Assembly: GCA_963798445.1 (NCBI GenBank)
Contig: CAWCTH010000002.1
Span: 186,001 to 250,000, forward strand
Length of the DNA stretch: 64,000 bases
From: DASXAI01 sp963798445
GTDB lineage: Bacteria > Actinomycetota > Acidimicrobiia > Acidimicrobiales > Ilumatobacteraceae
Direction: 5' to 3'
Position 1 is the stretch's first letter, and each line of letters opens with the position of its first letter. Positions 18,055-27,236 of this stretch are shown one piece after another. A program made the position numbers and the translations under genes. The notes beneath the pieces are model-generated. The model saw only the letters and a list, made by a program, of their open reading frames with translations, was not told the origin of the DNA and did no database searches.

Positions 18055-19203
18055 TCAGCCGAGGGTGAGGAGCTTCAGGCCGCCATGGCCGTCGAAGGCC
18101 AGCGCTGCCTGGCCGGCCACGAGGTGGCGGATGTCGTCGCCCACCATCGCCTCGCGCCAGCCGTGGGCCAGCCGGGCGTCAGGGTCGCCCTTGAGCAGAT
18201 CGACCAGATCGGCGCGTGTGGCCAGCAACGCCGTGTCGATCTTCTGATCGCGTGCCAGCTGGCTCACCCACGCCGACACCAGGGTGACGGCGGGACGGAG
18301 GTGGCGATCCAGCTCGTCGCCGTTCGACTCGGGCAGCTCGACCGGGTGCTCCAGGCCGTCGGCCACCGCCGCCAGCAGCTCCGTGGCGGTGGTGCCCCTG
18401 GCGTGGCGCTCCTCGACCCCGCGCGTCGAGCGGAGATCGTCGGCGTTGACCGGCGGCCGCTGGGCGATGCCGAGCACGGCCAGGTCGGGCAGGACGAAGC
18501 GCACGGGCAGATCGAGCTCTGACGCCCGGCGCTCCCGCCACGCCGCCACCGTGCGGGCCACACCCCGGCTCTTCCCGCGCAGCGTCCGCACGTCCTTCAA
18601 CTTCAGCCAGGCGTCGTCGGGATCGCCGGGGCCGGTGGGGCGGGTGCGCAGCTCCTCGCACTCGTCGAGGGCCCATTGCAGCCGGCCCAGCTCCTCCAGT
18701 TGGGCGACGAGGCGATCGTGCAGCTCCAGGAGATGGGCGACATCGGCGGCGGCATACGACTTCTGGCCGGCCGACAGCGGTCGCCGCAGCCAGTCCGACA
18801 GGCGGTCGGCCTTCGGCAGCTTGATGCCCAGCTCGGCCTGCAGCAGGTTGCCGAGCGACGGTGTGGCGTGGCCGACGAAGCCGGCGGCCAGCTGCGTGTC
18901 GAACAGCCGGGCCGGCACGGTGCCGCACGTACGGGTCAGCACGTCGAGATCCTGCTGGGCGGCGTGCACCACGGCCAGACCGGGGCCTTCGAACAGCGGC
19001 GCGATGCCGCGCAGGTCGATGGCCAGCGGGTCCACCAGGGCGATGCCGCCCGGCCACCCGAGCTGCACCAGCGCCACCTTCGGGTGGAAGGTGCGCTCGC
19101 GATGGAACTCGGTGTCGAGGGCGTAGCGCGGCTCGGCGAGCAGCGTGGCGATCAGGTCGGCAAAGGTGGCTTCGTCGGCCACCCACAGGGCGTCATCGGT
19201 CAC
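18055..19203 (-). CDS. rnd: Ribonuclease D (DEDDy exonuclease with HRDC)
   Basis: The 382-residue 3'-5' exonuclease trims tRNA and other structured RNA. DEDDy catalytic residues are visible: D30 and E32 (ALDTEF), D85 (QQDLD), Y150 and D154 (KSYAAADV). An HRDC-like helical domain covers about 210-290. The GTG at 19203 overlaps the rhodanese stop codon (GTGA), so the pair is translationally coupled. It converges on the ParA gene across a 41-base GC-rich gap. Confidence 0.9.
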   Translation of the reverse strand: MTDDALWVADEATFADLIATLLAEPRYALDTEFHRERTFHPKVALVQLGWPGGIALVDPLAIDLRGIAPLFEGPGLAVVHAAQQDLDVLTRTCGTVPARLFDTQLAAGFVGHATPSLGNLLQAELGIKLPKADRLSDWLRRPLSAGQKSYAAADVAHLLELHDRLVAQLEELGRLQWALDECEELRTRPTGPGDPDDAWLKLKDVRTLRGKSRGVARTVAAWRERRASELDLPVRFVLPDLAVLGIAQRPPVNADDLRSTRGVEERHARGTTATELLAAVADGLEHPVELPESNGDELDRHLRPAVTLVSAWVSQLARDQKIDTALLATRADLVDLLKGDPDARLAHGWREAMVGDDIRHLVAGQAALAFDGHGGLKLLTLG

Positions 19204-19526
19204 GTCGGTTCGGAGCCCACCACGATGTCGCGCCCGCTCTCGATCCACGCCAGCGTGCCGCCCGCCACGTTGACGGCCTCGAGGTGGTACTGGTCGATCA
19301 GGTACTCGGCGGCGCGATGGCTGCGGGCCCCGCTGCGGCAGATCACGAGGATCTCCTGGTCGGCGGGCAGTTCGGCCACCCGCGCCGGCACCTCGCCGAG
19401 CGGCACCAGCAACGCGCTCGGCACGTGGGCCTCGATGTACTCGTCGGGTTGACGCACATCGAGCAGGAAGGAGCCGCCCTCGAGGCGGCCGGCCAACTCC
19501 TCGACGTCGATCTCGGGCACAGCCAC
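19200..19526 (-). CDS. Rhodanese-like sulfurtransferase
   Basis: The 108-residue single-domain protein has the rhodanese active-site loop CRSGARSH with catalytic C63, the DVRQPDEY segment at 23-30, and the size of GlpE/PspE-type enzymes. It could carry persulfide sulfur for cofactor synthesis; the neighbouring mobA makes molybdenum-cofactor sulfuration a reasonable guess. The GTG start is preceded at 7 bases by TAGCCT on the minus strand (19534-19539), whose TAG is also the mobA stop codon. Confidence 0.88.
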   Translation of the reverse strand: MAVPEIDVEELAGRLEGGSFLLDVRQPDEYIEAHVPSALLVPLGEVPARVAELPADQEILVICRSGARSHRAAEYLIDQYHLEAVNVAGGTLAWIESGRDIVVGSEPT

Positions 19527-19536
19527 GACCTGCAGG

Positions 19537-20088
19537 CTAGCGATGGAGATCCGCCGGTGTGTTGGCGTTGGCCACCACGCCAGGGGCCACGGACACCTCG
19601 GTCACGTCCAGGCTCGCCAGGGCGCGGTGCACGGCCCGTTCACCGGCCTCGAAGGCAGCGGCGACGACCGGCTGGCACGGCTCGACGCGCCACGCCGCGC
19701 ACAACGGCTCGAGCCGGTCGGCCCGGGCGACGGCCACTGGCGCGACGGACCCGGCCAGGCCCTCGAGAAGGCGGGTGATCGTGGCGGCGTCGATCCAGGC
19801 GAGGTCGGTGGCCAGCACGACGGCCACCTCCTGGCCGGCGAGCTCGAACGCGCTCACCAAGCCGCCCAGGGGGCCCTCGCCTTGGCGGGGGTCCGGGCGG
19901 GCATCAAGACCCCGCTGCCGCAGGGCGGCGACATCGCCGCCGACGGTCAGGATCTCGGCGGCACCGGCCCCGCGCAGCGCCGCCGCCACCCGCAGCACCA
20001 TCGGCTGGCCGTCGACGGCGACAAAGGCCTTGTCGGCACCCATCCGCCGGCTCCCACCGCCGGTGAGGATCACGCCGCTGAACGTCAC
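19537..20088 (-). CDS. mobA: Molybdenum cofactor guanylyltransferase MobA
   Basis: The 183-residue nucleotidyltransferase attaches GMP (or CMP in related enzymes) to molybdopterin. The N-terminal consensus LTGGGSRRMGADKA (8-21) and the metal-binding ATDLAWID segment (about 98) fit MobA. The C-terminal part is normal length. It is the only recognisable Moco-synthesis gene in the window, so the rest of the pathway and its client enzymes must lie elsewhere. A GTG starts the gene at 20088. Confidence 0.82.
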   Translation of the reverse strand: MTFSGVILTGGGSRRMGADKAFVAVDGQPMVLRVAAALRGAGAAEILTVGGDVAALRQRGLDARPDPRQGEGPLGGLVSAFELAGQEVAVVLATDLAWIDAATITRLLEGLAGSVAPVAVARADRLEPLCAAWRVEPCQPVVAAAFEAGERAVHRALASLDVTEVSVAPGVVANANTPADLHR

Positions 20089-20163
20089 CGGCGTCCCGTG
20101 ATGCGGGCGCCCGCGAGTCTCCCGTCACCGGCTGCTTTGGGTGCGGATCCGGTCTTGGGTGCC

Positions 20164-20183
20164 AAAAACGTCGCCAGGCGACG
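20164..20183 (-). terminator. Rho-independent terminator downstream of the flavin reductase gene
   Basis: On the minus strand CGTCGCC and GGCGACG pair (7-base stem, very short loop, 20183-20169) and are followed by TTTTT (20168-20164). An outer imperfect stem, GTCTTGGGTGC (20152-20162) with GCACCCAGAC (20190-20199), encloses it. It lies about 60 bases after the stop codon at 20242, separating that gene from mobA. Confidence 0.8.
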
Positions 20184-20241
20184 CATCTCGCACCCAGACG
20201 TTGGCGGTTCGGCCGCGTCGAGGCGACCCTGAGACATGGGC

Positions 20242-20784
20242 TCAGCCGCCGTAGTTCATGCGGGTGTCCTCCATCCGCAGCACCGGGGTGTCCTCGTTCA
20301 GCAGGAAGTCGGCGTCGACCACCTCGCCGATGAAGAACGTGTGGCTGCCGCAATCGACCGCCTGGCGTACTTCGCACTCGACGAACGCGACCGACTGGGT
20401 GAGGATCGGCACGCCGGTACGGCCGTCGCGGAAGGGGAACCCGTTCAGGGTCATGGCCGTCGCGTCGACGTCGACCGGCTTGGTGAATTTGCGCACGATG
20501 GCACGGTCCTCGCGGCTGATGACGCACACGCTGAACGCCCCGCCGGCGTCGATCAGCTCGTGGGTGAAGGCCTCCTTCTCCACCCCCACCCCCAGTAGCT
20601 TCGGCGCCGAGCTGACCTGGGTGGCCCAGTTGAGCGTCATGGCGTTGCGGCGGTCACCGTCACGACTCCCTACCACGTAGAGGCCGCTCGGCATGGTCCA
20701 CAGGACCCGCCGGCGCAGGCGGTCATACGTGTCGGGGTCGGCACCCGTGGGGAATGGCCCGACCGGGCCTTCACTCTGCGGCAT
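20242..20784 (-). CDS. Flavin reductase family (FMN-binding) protein
   Basis: The 180-residue protein resembles short-chain flavin reductases such as HpaC, with the split beta-barrel fold that binds FMN. Typical segments are VGSRDGDRRNAMTLNWATQ (about 37-55), LGVGVEKEAFTHELI, and FSVCVISRED. Such enzymes supply reduced flavin to a partner monooxygenase, but no oxygenase is encoded next to it. TACGGT on minus (20792-20797) lies 7 bases before the ATG, so the message is probably leaderless; an intrinsic terminator follows the gene. Confidence 0.82.
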   Translation of the reverse strand: MPQSEGPVGPFPTGADPDTYDRLRRRVLWTMPSGLYVVGSRDGDRRNAMTLNWATQVSSAPKLLGVGVEKEAFTHELIDAGGAFSVCVISREDRAIVRKFTKPVDVDATAMTLNGFPFRDGRTGVPILTQSVAFVECEVRQAVDCGSHTFFIGEVVDADFLLNEDTPVLRMEDTRMNYGG

Positions 20785-20818
20785 GGCGGGAACCGTAGGC
20801 GCAGTACGACGTCGCCGG

Positions 20819-21250
20819 TCACGGCAGAGTGATCGTGGTGTACATCCCCCTCTGGAAGTGACCGGGCAGGTTGCAGACGAAGAGGTAGGTGCCAGGCCCC
20901 GGCAGCTCGACCTGGCGCACGGCCGTCGTGAAGGGTGCCAGGTTGTCGCCGTCGCTCACGTTGGTCAGGACGTCCTCGTTGAGATCCCCGTCACGCGTCC
21001 GTGCCAGGTCGGCGACGGGTTGGTCGATCTCGAAGGCGACCAGCTCGTGCTCCGACGGTCCGTTGTCGCGGATGACGAAGTCGTTCACGCCGGCGTGCAC
21101 CGGCGTCGATGTCAGCTGTATCGAGAAGTCGGCCAGCGTGGCGATCGTGGGCGCATCGGGCGGGTCAGGCCCGCAGCCGACGCCGACCATGGCCACCGTC
21201 GCCGCTACCACGATCAGACGCGACCCCGACCGCCTGCTCCACGCGCGCAT
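20819..21250 (-). CDS. Secreted cupredoxin (type 1 copper protein)
   Basis: The 143-residue protein carries an N-terminal signal (RSGSRLIVVAATVAMVGVGC, residues 7-26). C26 is a possible lipidation site, although the residue three before it is Gly instead of Leu/Val/Ile. The mature part has the type-1 copper ligands in order: H68 (SEHEL), then C126, H131 and M136 (CNLPGHFQRGM). Blue copper proteins of this size carry electrons outside the membrane. The ATG at 21250 is chosen because it starts the basic-hydrophobic signal. It lies 34 bases after the flavin reductase gene. Confidence 0.85.
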   Translation of the reverse strand: MRAWSRRSGSRLIVVAATVAMVGVGCGPDPPDAPTIATLADFSIQLTSTPVHAGVNDFVIRDNGPSEHELVAFEIDQPVADLARTRDGDLNEDVLTNVSDGDNLAPFTTAVRQVELPGPGTYLFVCNLPGHFQRGMYTTITLP

Positions 21251-21364
21251 GGTGCTCAGGGTCGGCTGATCCCGGTCGCTCCGGCAGGGCCGAAGGTCAC
21301 CTGTTCGGCGCGTACCGGCGCACGCTTCGAAGCTCGCGTACACCGATGGCGCTAGAACGGCGCC

Positions 21365-22264
21365 GTGACCGACGACGCCCGCTTCGCCGTCGAGCCGGGC
21401 AGGAGCGCCGGTGACGACTCGCCCCTGGGCGACACCGATGTCTGCTACGCCACCTCGAGCCACGTCGACGAGGTCTTCAAGATCTTCGTCGGGCGGTGTG
21501 CGACCGCCCGCGCCGAGCGGCCTCCCGCGCTGCTGTGCGTCACCGACGGCAACGGGTACTTCGGCGCCGCCGTCGACATCGTTCGACTCTTGCAGCTGTC
21601 CCGCCACCTGCCGCCGCTGATCGTCGTCGGCATCGGGTACCGGGCGGCCACGATGGCCGACACCCTCCCTCAACGCACGCGTGACCTGACGCCGACGCGC
21701 GACGATCGCTTCTCGCGGGTCTTCCCCGACCTCACCGACACCGGCGGCGCCGCGCCCTTCCTCGCCTTCATCGGCGACGAGCTGGTGCCGTGGGTCCACG
21801 AGACCTACGGCACCGACCCCAAGCGCACCGCGCTGTTCGGGCACTCCCTCGGCGGCCTCTTCGCGACCTACGTGTTGCACACCGCGCCCGACACCTTCTC
21901 CCGCTATGTCATCGGTAGCCCGTCGTACTGGTGGGACCGCGGCGCCGCCTTCCGGTTGGAGCAGGCGTACGCCGCCACCCACGACGACCTGCGCGCCCGG
22001 GTGTTCATGGGCATCGGCGCCGGCGAGACCCACGAAGGGCGCCAGCGCGAAGCCGCCAACCTGTCCGACGAGGAGCGTGCCATCACCGCGTCGCGCACCA
22101 TCGAGATGGTCGACGAGATGGAGCAGATGGCGACCGCGCTGCGGTCACGCTCCTATCCCCGGCTGCGCCTCGACACGGCCGTGTTCCCCGACGAGTTCCA
22201 CATCAGCGTGCCCACGCTCACGCTGAGCCGTGGCCTCCGGACGCTGTTCGACGCCCCTCGCTGA
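21365..22264 (+). CDS. Alpha/beta-hydrolase, putative esterase (Fes/IroE-like)
   Basis: The 299-residue hydrolase has GHSLGG with nucleophile S161, an N-terminal segment of beta strands, and a C-terminal histidine candidate in DEFHISVP. It belongs to the esterase D-like superfamily of ferric enterobactin esterases, S-formylglutathione hydrolases and antigen-85-type enzymes. There is no signal peptide, so it acts in the cytoplasm. The GTG is set by a TAGAAC box (21353-21358) 6 bases before it. Substrate is unknown; no siderophore genes are adjacent. Confidence 0.78.
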   Translation: MTDDARFAVEPGRSAGDDSPLGDTDVCYATSSHVDEVFKIFVGRCATARAERPPALLCVTDGNGYFGAAVDIVRLLQLSRHLPPLIVVGIGYRAATMADTLPQRTRDLTPTRDDRFSRVFPDLTDTGGAAPFLAFIGDELVPWVHETYGTDPKRTALFGHSLGGLFATYVLHTAPDTFSRYVIGSPSYWWDRGAAFRLEQAYAATHDDLRARVFMGIGAGETHEGRQREAANLSDEERAITASRTIEMVDEMEQMATALRSRSYPRLRLDTAVFPDEFHISVPTLTLSRGLRTLFDAPR

Positions 22265-22296
22265 ACTCACTTGGCCCCCGCCGCCCACCGCGACGG

Positions 22297-23244
22297 CTAG
22301 GCGAACCGGGCCCGGTGCTCGCCGGGGGTGATGCCCGTGCGGCGCTTGAACGCCCGGTGGAACGTCTCCACGGTGCCGAAGCCGCACCGCCGGGCCACCA
22401 CGCCCAGCCCGGTGCCGCCGTCTTCCAGCAGCCGCCGCGCCGCCTCGACCCGCACAGCTTCCACGTGGTCGGCCAGCGTCGTGCCGGTCTCGGCGCGGAA
22501 CATGCGGGCCAGATGGCGCTCGCTCAGGCCGGCACCCCGCGCCAGCGCCGTCACCGACAGGTCGCCCGAAGGATCGGCGGCGATCATGTCGAGCACCCGC
22601 TTCACCTCGTTGCGCCGCGGCGCCGGTACCGCGACGTGGCTGGAGAACTGGCCTTGGCCGCCGGGGCGCTGCACGAACACGACCAGCCAGCGCGCCACCT
22701 CCCGGGCGAGATCGGCGCCGTGGTCGTCCTCCACCAGCGCCAGGGCAAGGTCGATGCCGGCCGTCACCCCCGCCGACGTCCACACGCCGCCATCACGGAT
22801 GAAGATGGGATCCGCGTCGATGTCGAGTGCCGGGAACCGGCGGGCCAGTGCGGCCGCCCTGCCCCAGTGGGTGGTGACGCGGCGGCCCTGCAGGAGCCCG
22901 GCCTCGGCCAGCAGGAACGTGCCGGTGCACACGCTCGCGACGCGCCGGCTGCGGCCAGCCAGACGGCGCACGCCGGCCACCAACCGCTCGTCGCGCGCCG
23001 CCGCCCGCACGCCCGTGCCGCCCACCGCCATCAACGTGTCCACCGCGCCGCGGACTCCGTCGATCGGCTCCGTCTCGATCGTCAGCCCGCTGGTGGCCCG
23101 CACCGGACCACCGGCCGAGCCGGCCACGACGAGCTCGTAGCGCTCCGGGGCGCCCAACTCGTTGGCCGTCTGGAACACCTCGGACGGACCAGCGACATCG
23201 AGCAAGGTCAGGCCCGGGAACGTCACCAACACCACACGGCGCAC
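22297..23244 (-). CDS. GlxA-like transcriptional regulator (DJ-1/PfpI + AraC HTH)
   Basis: The 315-residue protein joins an N-terminal DJ-1/PfpI domain (VTFPGLTLLDVAGPSEVFQ at 7-25, with SVCTGTFLLAEAG at the nucleophile elbow) to a C-terminal AraC double helix-turn-helix (ALARGAGLSERHLARMFRAE and CGFGTVETFHRAFKRRTGI). GlxA-type proteins respond to small metabolites such as quaternary amines or aldehydes. It diverges from a stand-alone DJ-1/PfpI enzyme with 71 bases between starts, so that enzyme is a natural target. Confidence 0.88.
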   Translation of the reverse strand: MRRVVLVTFPGLTLLDVAGPSEVFQTANELGAPERYELVVAGSAGGPVRATSGLTIETEPIDGVRGAVDTLMAVGGTGVRAAARDERLVAGVRRLAGRSRRVASVCTGTFLLAEAGLLQGRRVTTHWGRAAALARRFPALDIDADPIFIRDGGVWTSAGVTAGIDLALALVEDDHGADLAREVARWLVVFVQRPGGQGQFSSHVAVPAPRRNEVKRVLDMIAADPSGDLSVTALARGAGLSERHLARMFRAETGTTLADHVEAVRVEAARRLLEDGGTGLGVVARRCGFGTVETFHRAFKRRTGITPGEHRARFA

Positions 23245-23315
23245 GGTCCGAGTATGGCAGAGATCGTCAGGAGCATGTCATTGCGGACAAGACTGACCGC
23301 GACGATGATGGCCGC

Positions 23316-23969
23316 ATGGACATCGCCATCGTCGTCTTCCCCCAGCTGACCGCCCTCGATGCGCTCGGCCCGTATCAGGTCCTGACCCGGCTGCCCGGCG
23401 CCGAGATCTCCTTCGTGGCGGCCGAGACCGGCGAGGTGCGCGACGACATCGGCCTCGTCGCCTTCCCCGTCGAGCGCATCTTCGCCGACGCTCCCCGTCC
23501 AGACGTCATCGTGGTGCCCGGCGGCACCATCACCCGCAAGATGGCGCGTGACGGCCACCCGAGCGTCGAGTGGATCCGCGAGGTGCACCCGCACACGACG
23601 TGGACCACGTCGGTGTGCACCGGGTCGCTGCTGCTCGGCGCCGCCGGCCTGCTGGACGGCCTCGACGCCACCACACACTGGGCCGCCCACCACGACCTGA
23701 CCTACTACGGCGCCGTCCCCACGCTGGAGCGGGTGGTGGAGCGGGGCAAGATCATCACCGCCGCCGGCGTGTCGTCGGGCATCGACATGGCGCTGCTGCT
23801 GGCGGCGCGGATCGCCGGCGACGACGTGGCCCGGGGCATTCAGCTCGCCATCGAGTACGACCCGCAACCACCGTTCGACGCCGGTTCGCCGGCCAAGGCA
23901 CCGGCCCACGTGGTGGAGGCGGTGCGCGCCAGCATCAGCAAGCGCACGGGCGTGCTACTCGACTCGTAG
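23316..23969 (+). CDS. DJ-1/PfpI family protein, isonitrile-hydratase-like
   Basis: The 217-residue single-domain protein has FPQLTALDALGPYQVL (8-23) and the nucleophile elbow SVCTGSLLLGAAG with Cys near residue 101. Its overall form is that of isonitrile hydratase/glyoxalase III-type members. No DNA-binding domain is attached, unlike the divergent GlxA-like neighbour of the same superfamily. A duplicated domain split into regulator and enzyme is a natural reading. Its end overlaps the convergent DUF3151 gene by 15 bases. Confidence 0.83.
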   Translation: MDIAIVVFPQLTALDALGPYQVLTRLPGAEISFVAAETGEVRDDIGLVAFPVERIFADAPRPDVIVVPGGTITRKMARDGHPSVEWIREVHPHTTWTTSVCTGSLLLGAAGLLDGLDATTHWAAHHDLTYYGAVPTLERVVERGKIITAAGVSSGIDMALLLAARIAGDDVARGIQLAIEYDPQPPFDAGSPAKAPAHVVEAVRASISKRTGVLLDS

Positions 23970-24392
23970 CGTCGGGTCGAGCTGGGCGACGAACTGGGCG
24001 CACCGCTCGGCCTCCTCCTGCTCACCGATGCGTCCGGCCGCCCGGCCCAGCCCCTGGAGCCCACGGAGGAAGCCCCGGTTGGTGGGATCGGCCCAGCGCA
24101 CGTAGCCGCTGCCCCGCCAGCCGTTGGCTCGCAGGCGATCCAGGCCGCGGTGGTACGCCACCCGGTAGCAGGCGTAGGCCTCCACGTCGTCGCGGGCGGC
24201 ATCACCGAGCCGGGCCCACGCGTCGAGGAACCGCGGCCACTGGGCGCACACGGCGGCGATGGCATCGCGCCGCTGCCCCTCGGGCTGGGCCAGCGCGTCG
24301 TCGAGGGCGGCCAGCGCGGCCGGCGGCTCGCGGTCGAGCACCGTCGACGGCGGCCCCTGGGAGGACAGGTTCACGGGACGCGAGTCGGACAT
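23955..24392 (-). CDS. DUF3151 family protein
   Basis: The 145-residue protein matches the actinobacterial DUF3151 family. It has an N-terminal NLSSQGPPSTVL segment, a helical TPR-like body, and the conserved DVEAYACYRVAYHRGLDRLR (68-87) and NRGFLRGLQGLGRAAGRIGE (105-124). Function is unknown; the helical repeats suggest protein binding. TAGCAT on the minus strand (24400-24405) ends 7 bases before the ATG, supporting this start and leaderless transcription. Confidence 0.88.
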   Translation of the reverse strand: MSDSRPVNLSSQGPPSTVLDREPPAALAALDDALAQPEGQRRDAIAAVCAQWPRFLDAWARLGDAARDDVEAYACYRVAYHRGLDRLRANGWRGSGYVRWADPTNRGFLRGLQGLGRAAGRIGEQEEAERCAQFVAQLDPTLRVE

Positions 24393-24426
24393 CGGGGAGA
24401 TGCTACGGCCGTGGGCCTTGACGGGC

Positions 24427-25876
24427 TCATGCGACGCGCACGATGCGCAGCACGTCGGTGGCGCCGCCGCCGCTCAGGTCGGGGGCGCCGGCCAGCACCG
24501 CCACCGTGTCGCCCTTGTGCACGTGGCCGGCCTGCTCGACGGCCTCGACCGCGCACCACACCATCTCGTCGGTGGAGTGGTAGGCGTCGACCTTCATCGG
24601 CAGCACCCCCCACGACAGGGCGAGAGCCCGCGCGGTGTGGATGTCGGGTGACAGACCGAAGAGGGCCGCCTCGGGACGGAACCGGGCCATGCCGCGCGCG
24701 GTGCCCCCGGTGGACGTGCAGCAGACGATGGCGGCCACGTCACAGTCGCTGGCGGCGTGCCACGCCGCGTGGGTGACCGCTTGGGTGACGCGCGTCGGCC
24801 CGTGGGCCCACGACCGGCGCTGGACCTCGCCGAGACGCCGCCCCCACTGCCTGTAGGACGCCTCGGCTTCGGCGCGCGCCGCGATGCGAGCCATGGTGCG
24901 CACCACCCGCACGGGGTCGTGGCCGATAGCGGTCTCCCCGGACAGCATCAGCGCATCGGTGCCGTCGAACACGGCGTTGGCCACGTCGGAGACCTCGGCA
25001 CACGTCGGGGCCGGGGACGTGATCATGCTCTCCAGCATCTGCGTCGCGGTGATCACCGGCACGCCGGCTTCCACGCAGGCGCGGATGATGCGCTTCTGCA
25101 GATGGGGCACGTCCTCGAGCGGGCACTCGATGCCGAGATCGCCCCGCGCCACCATGACCGCATCGGACACAGCGAGGATGGCGTCCAGCTCGTCGATGGC
25201 CGGCGGGGTCTCGATCTTGGCCACCACGCGCGGCCCGTGCGGGCCGAGCGCCTCCTTCACCGTCATCACGTCGCCGGCGGCGCGCACGAACGACACCGCC
25301 ACGAAGTCGACCTCCACCTTGTCGGTGACGATCCAGTCGATGAGGTCTCGGTCGTGGGCGGTTGGCGCGCTCAACTGCAGCCGCTCCGACGGCAGGTGCA
25401 CGCCGGGGCGACCCTGCACGAGGCCACCGGTGACGACTCGCGTCACGACGGCATCGCCGGGCTCGACGGTCACCACCACCAATGAGATGGCACCGTCGCC
25501 CAGGACGACGGCGTCACCGGCGCGCAGGTCCTCGAGGAGCGGCGGATAGTCGACGCTCACCCGATCCGGGCCCGACGGCGCCTCGCCGGCGAACAGGCGC
25601 AGCTCCCTTCCGTCGGCGAGGAACGTGCCGCCATCGGGGAACGCTCCGGTGCGGACCTTCGGCCCCGGAAGATCGGCCAGCACCGCCACGTGGCGGCCCA
25701 GGTTGGCGGCGGCCGCCCGCACCGCGGTCGAGCCGGGCCAGGTGCTCGTCGCGGTGACCGTGGCTGAGGTTGAGCCGGAACACGTCGACGCCCGCCGCCA
25801 CCAGCCCTTCGAGCACGCTCGCCAGATCGGAGGCCGGTCCCAGCGTGGCCACGATCTTGGTGCGCCGGGTGGCCAT
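24427..25876 (-). pseudogene. pyk: Pyruvate kinase, frame broken by one extra base
   Basis: The N-terminus MATRRTKIVATLGPASD...FRLNLSHGHRDEHLARLD starts at the ATG at 25876. The rest continues in another frame from VRAAAANLGRHVAVLADLPG through EVDFVAVSFVRAAGD, VVAKIETPPAIDELD, MVARGDLGIE, ITATQMLESM and DGTDALMLSGETAIG to a C-terminal domain ending LRIVRVA. The shift lies at the GCGG near 25724-25727, where one extra base separates the two. Repaired, the product is 482 residues, normal for pyruvate kinase, the last ATP-forming step of glycolysis. Every catalytic segment is intact, so a sequencing indel is the likely cause. The promoter is close to a leaderless TACACA (minus, 25883-25888). Confidence 0.87.
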
Positions 25877-25908
25877 CTGAGATGTGTACCAGGGGCCAGA
25901 CTGTCGGT

Positions 25909-27180
25909 GTGCCAGCGCTCGATCCCACCGATTCCCTCCTCGCCTACCTCGCCGCGTCGCCGTCGCCGTACCACGCCGTGGCCAACGCCGCCGCCCGCCT
26001 CGACGCCGCTGGGTTCAAGCCGCTCGACGAAACCGACGTCTGGGACGACACCACGGGCGGTCGCTACGTGGTGCGCGGCGGGGCGCTGGTGGCGTGGCGG
26101 CTGCCGAGCGGCGCGCCCGCCCACACGCCCTTTCGGGTCGTGGGCGCCCACACCGATTCCCCCAACCTCCGGCTCAAACCCCACCCCGACACGGGCAGCG
26201 CGGGTTGGCGCCAGCTCGCCGTCGAGGTCTACGGCGGGGCGCTGCTGAACTCGTGGCTCGACCGCGACCTCGGCCTGTCGGGCCGGGTTGTCATGCGCGA
26301 CGCCACGGTGCACCTCGTGCTGGTCGATCGCCCGCTGGCGCGGGTGCCGCAGCTGGCCATCCACCTCGACCGCGACGTGAACGAGCGCGGTGTCGTGCTC
26401 GACCGCCAGACGCACCTCGCCCCGATCTGGGGCCTCGGCCCAGTGGCCGGCGGCGATCTGGAGGCGTTCGTGGCATCGGAGCTGGACGTCGACGTCCGCG
26501 AGATCGCCGCCTTCGACCTGATGCTCCACGACCTCACGCCGCCGGCCCGCCTCGGTGTCGACAACGAGCTGATCGCGTCGGCCCGCCTGGACAACCTGTT
26601 TTCGTCCTGGGCCGGGATCGAGGCGCTCGCCGCCGCGCCCGACGGCACCGCCATCGCGGTGGTCTGCCTGTTCGATCACGAGGAGGTGGGCTCGGCCAGC
26701 ACGACCGGCGCTGCCGGCCCGCTGCTCGAGGTCGTGATCGATCGGCTGATCCAACTGCGGTCGGGCACCGGCGAGGACCGCCACCGCGCCTTGGTGACGT
26801 CGGTGTGCGCGTCGGCCGACATGGCCCACGCCATCCATCCCAACTATCCCGAACGCCACGAGCCCGGCCACCGCCCGCTGCCCAACGGCGGGCCGGTGCT
26901 GAAGGTGAACGCCAACCAGCGCTACGCCACCGACGCCATCACCCAGGTCGCCTTCACCGAGGCGTGCCGGCGGGCCGGGGTGCCGTGGCAGGTCTTCGTG
27001 TCGCGCAACAACGTGCCGTGCGGCTCCACCATCGGGCCCATCACCGCCACCCGGCTGGGCATTGCCACCGTCGACATCGGCTGTGCCCAGCTCTCCATGC
27101 ATTCGGCGCGAGAGCTGGCCGGCGCCCGCGACCCCGCCTACCTGTCTGCTGCTCTCGGTGCCTTTCTGACGCCTGACTGA
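25909..27180 (+). CDS. apeB: M18-family aminopeptidase
   Basis: The roughly 423-residue metallopeptidase removes N-terminal residues, with preference for acidic ones in characterised relatives. Di-zinc ligands appear in VGAHTDSPNLRLKP (H80 and D82), FDHEEVGSAS (Glu at about 258-259), SADMAHAIHP and the C-terminal QLSMHSARE. The family pattern YHAVANAAARLDAAGF is near the start. I chose the GTG at 25909 over the ATG at 25882 because the extra nine residues do not look family-like. It diverges from pyk across 32 bases. Confidence 0.9.
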   Translation: MPALDPTDSLLAYLAASPSPYHAVANAAARLDAAGFKPLDETDVWDDTTGGRYVVRGGALVAWRLPSGAPAHTPFRVVGAHTDSPNLRLKPHPDTGSAGWRQLAVEVYGGALLNSWLDRDLGLSGRVVMRDATVHLVLVDRPLARVPQLAIHLDRDVNERGVVLDRQTHLAPIWGLGPVAGGDLEAFVASELDVDVREIAAFDLMLHDLTPPARLGVDNELIASARLDNLFSSWAGIEALAAAPDGTAIAVVCLFDHEEVGSASTTGAAGPLLEVVIDRLIQLRSGTGEDRHRALVTSVCASADMAHAIHPNYPERHEPGHRPLPNGGPVLKVNANQRYATDAITQVAFTEACRRAGVPWQVFVSRNNVPCGSTIGPITATRLGIATVDIGCAQLSMHSARELAGARDPAYLSAALGAFLTPD

Positions 27181-27236
27181 CAGCTGACTGACTCGGATGA
27201 GCTTCGGGTACCCCAGCACGGGCGGCAACCGATCGA

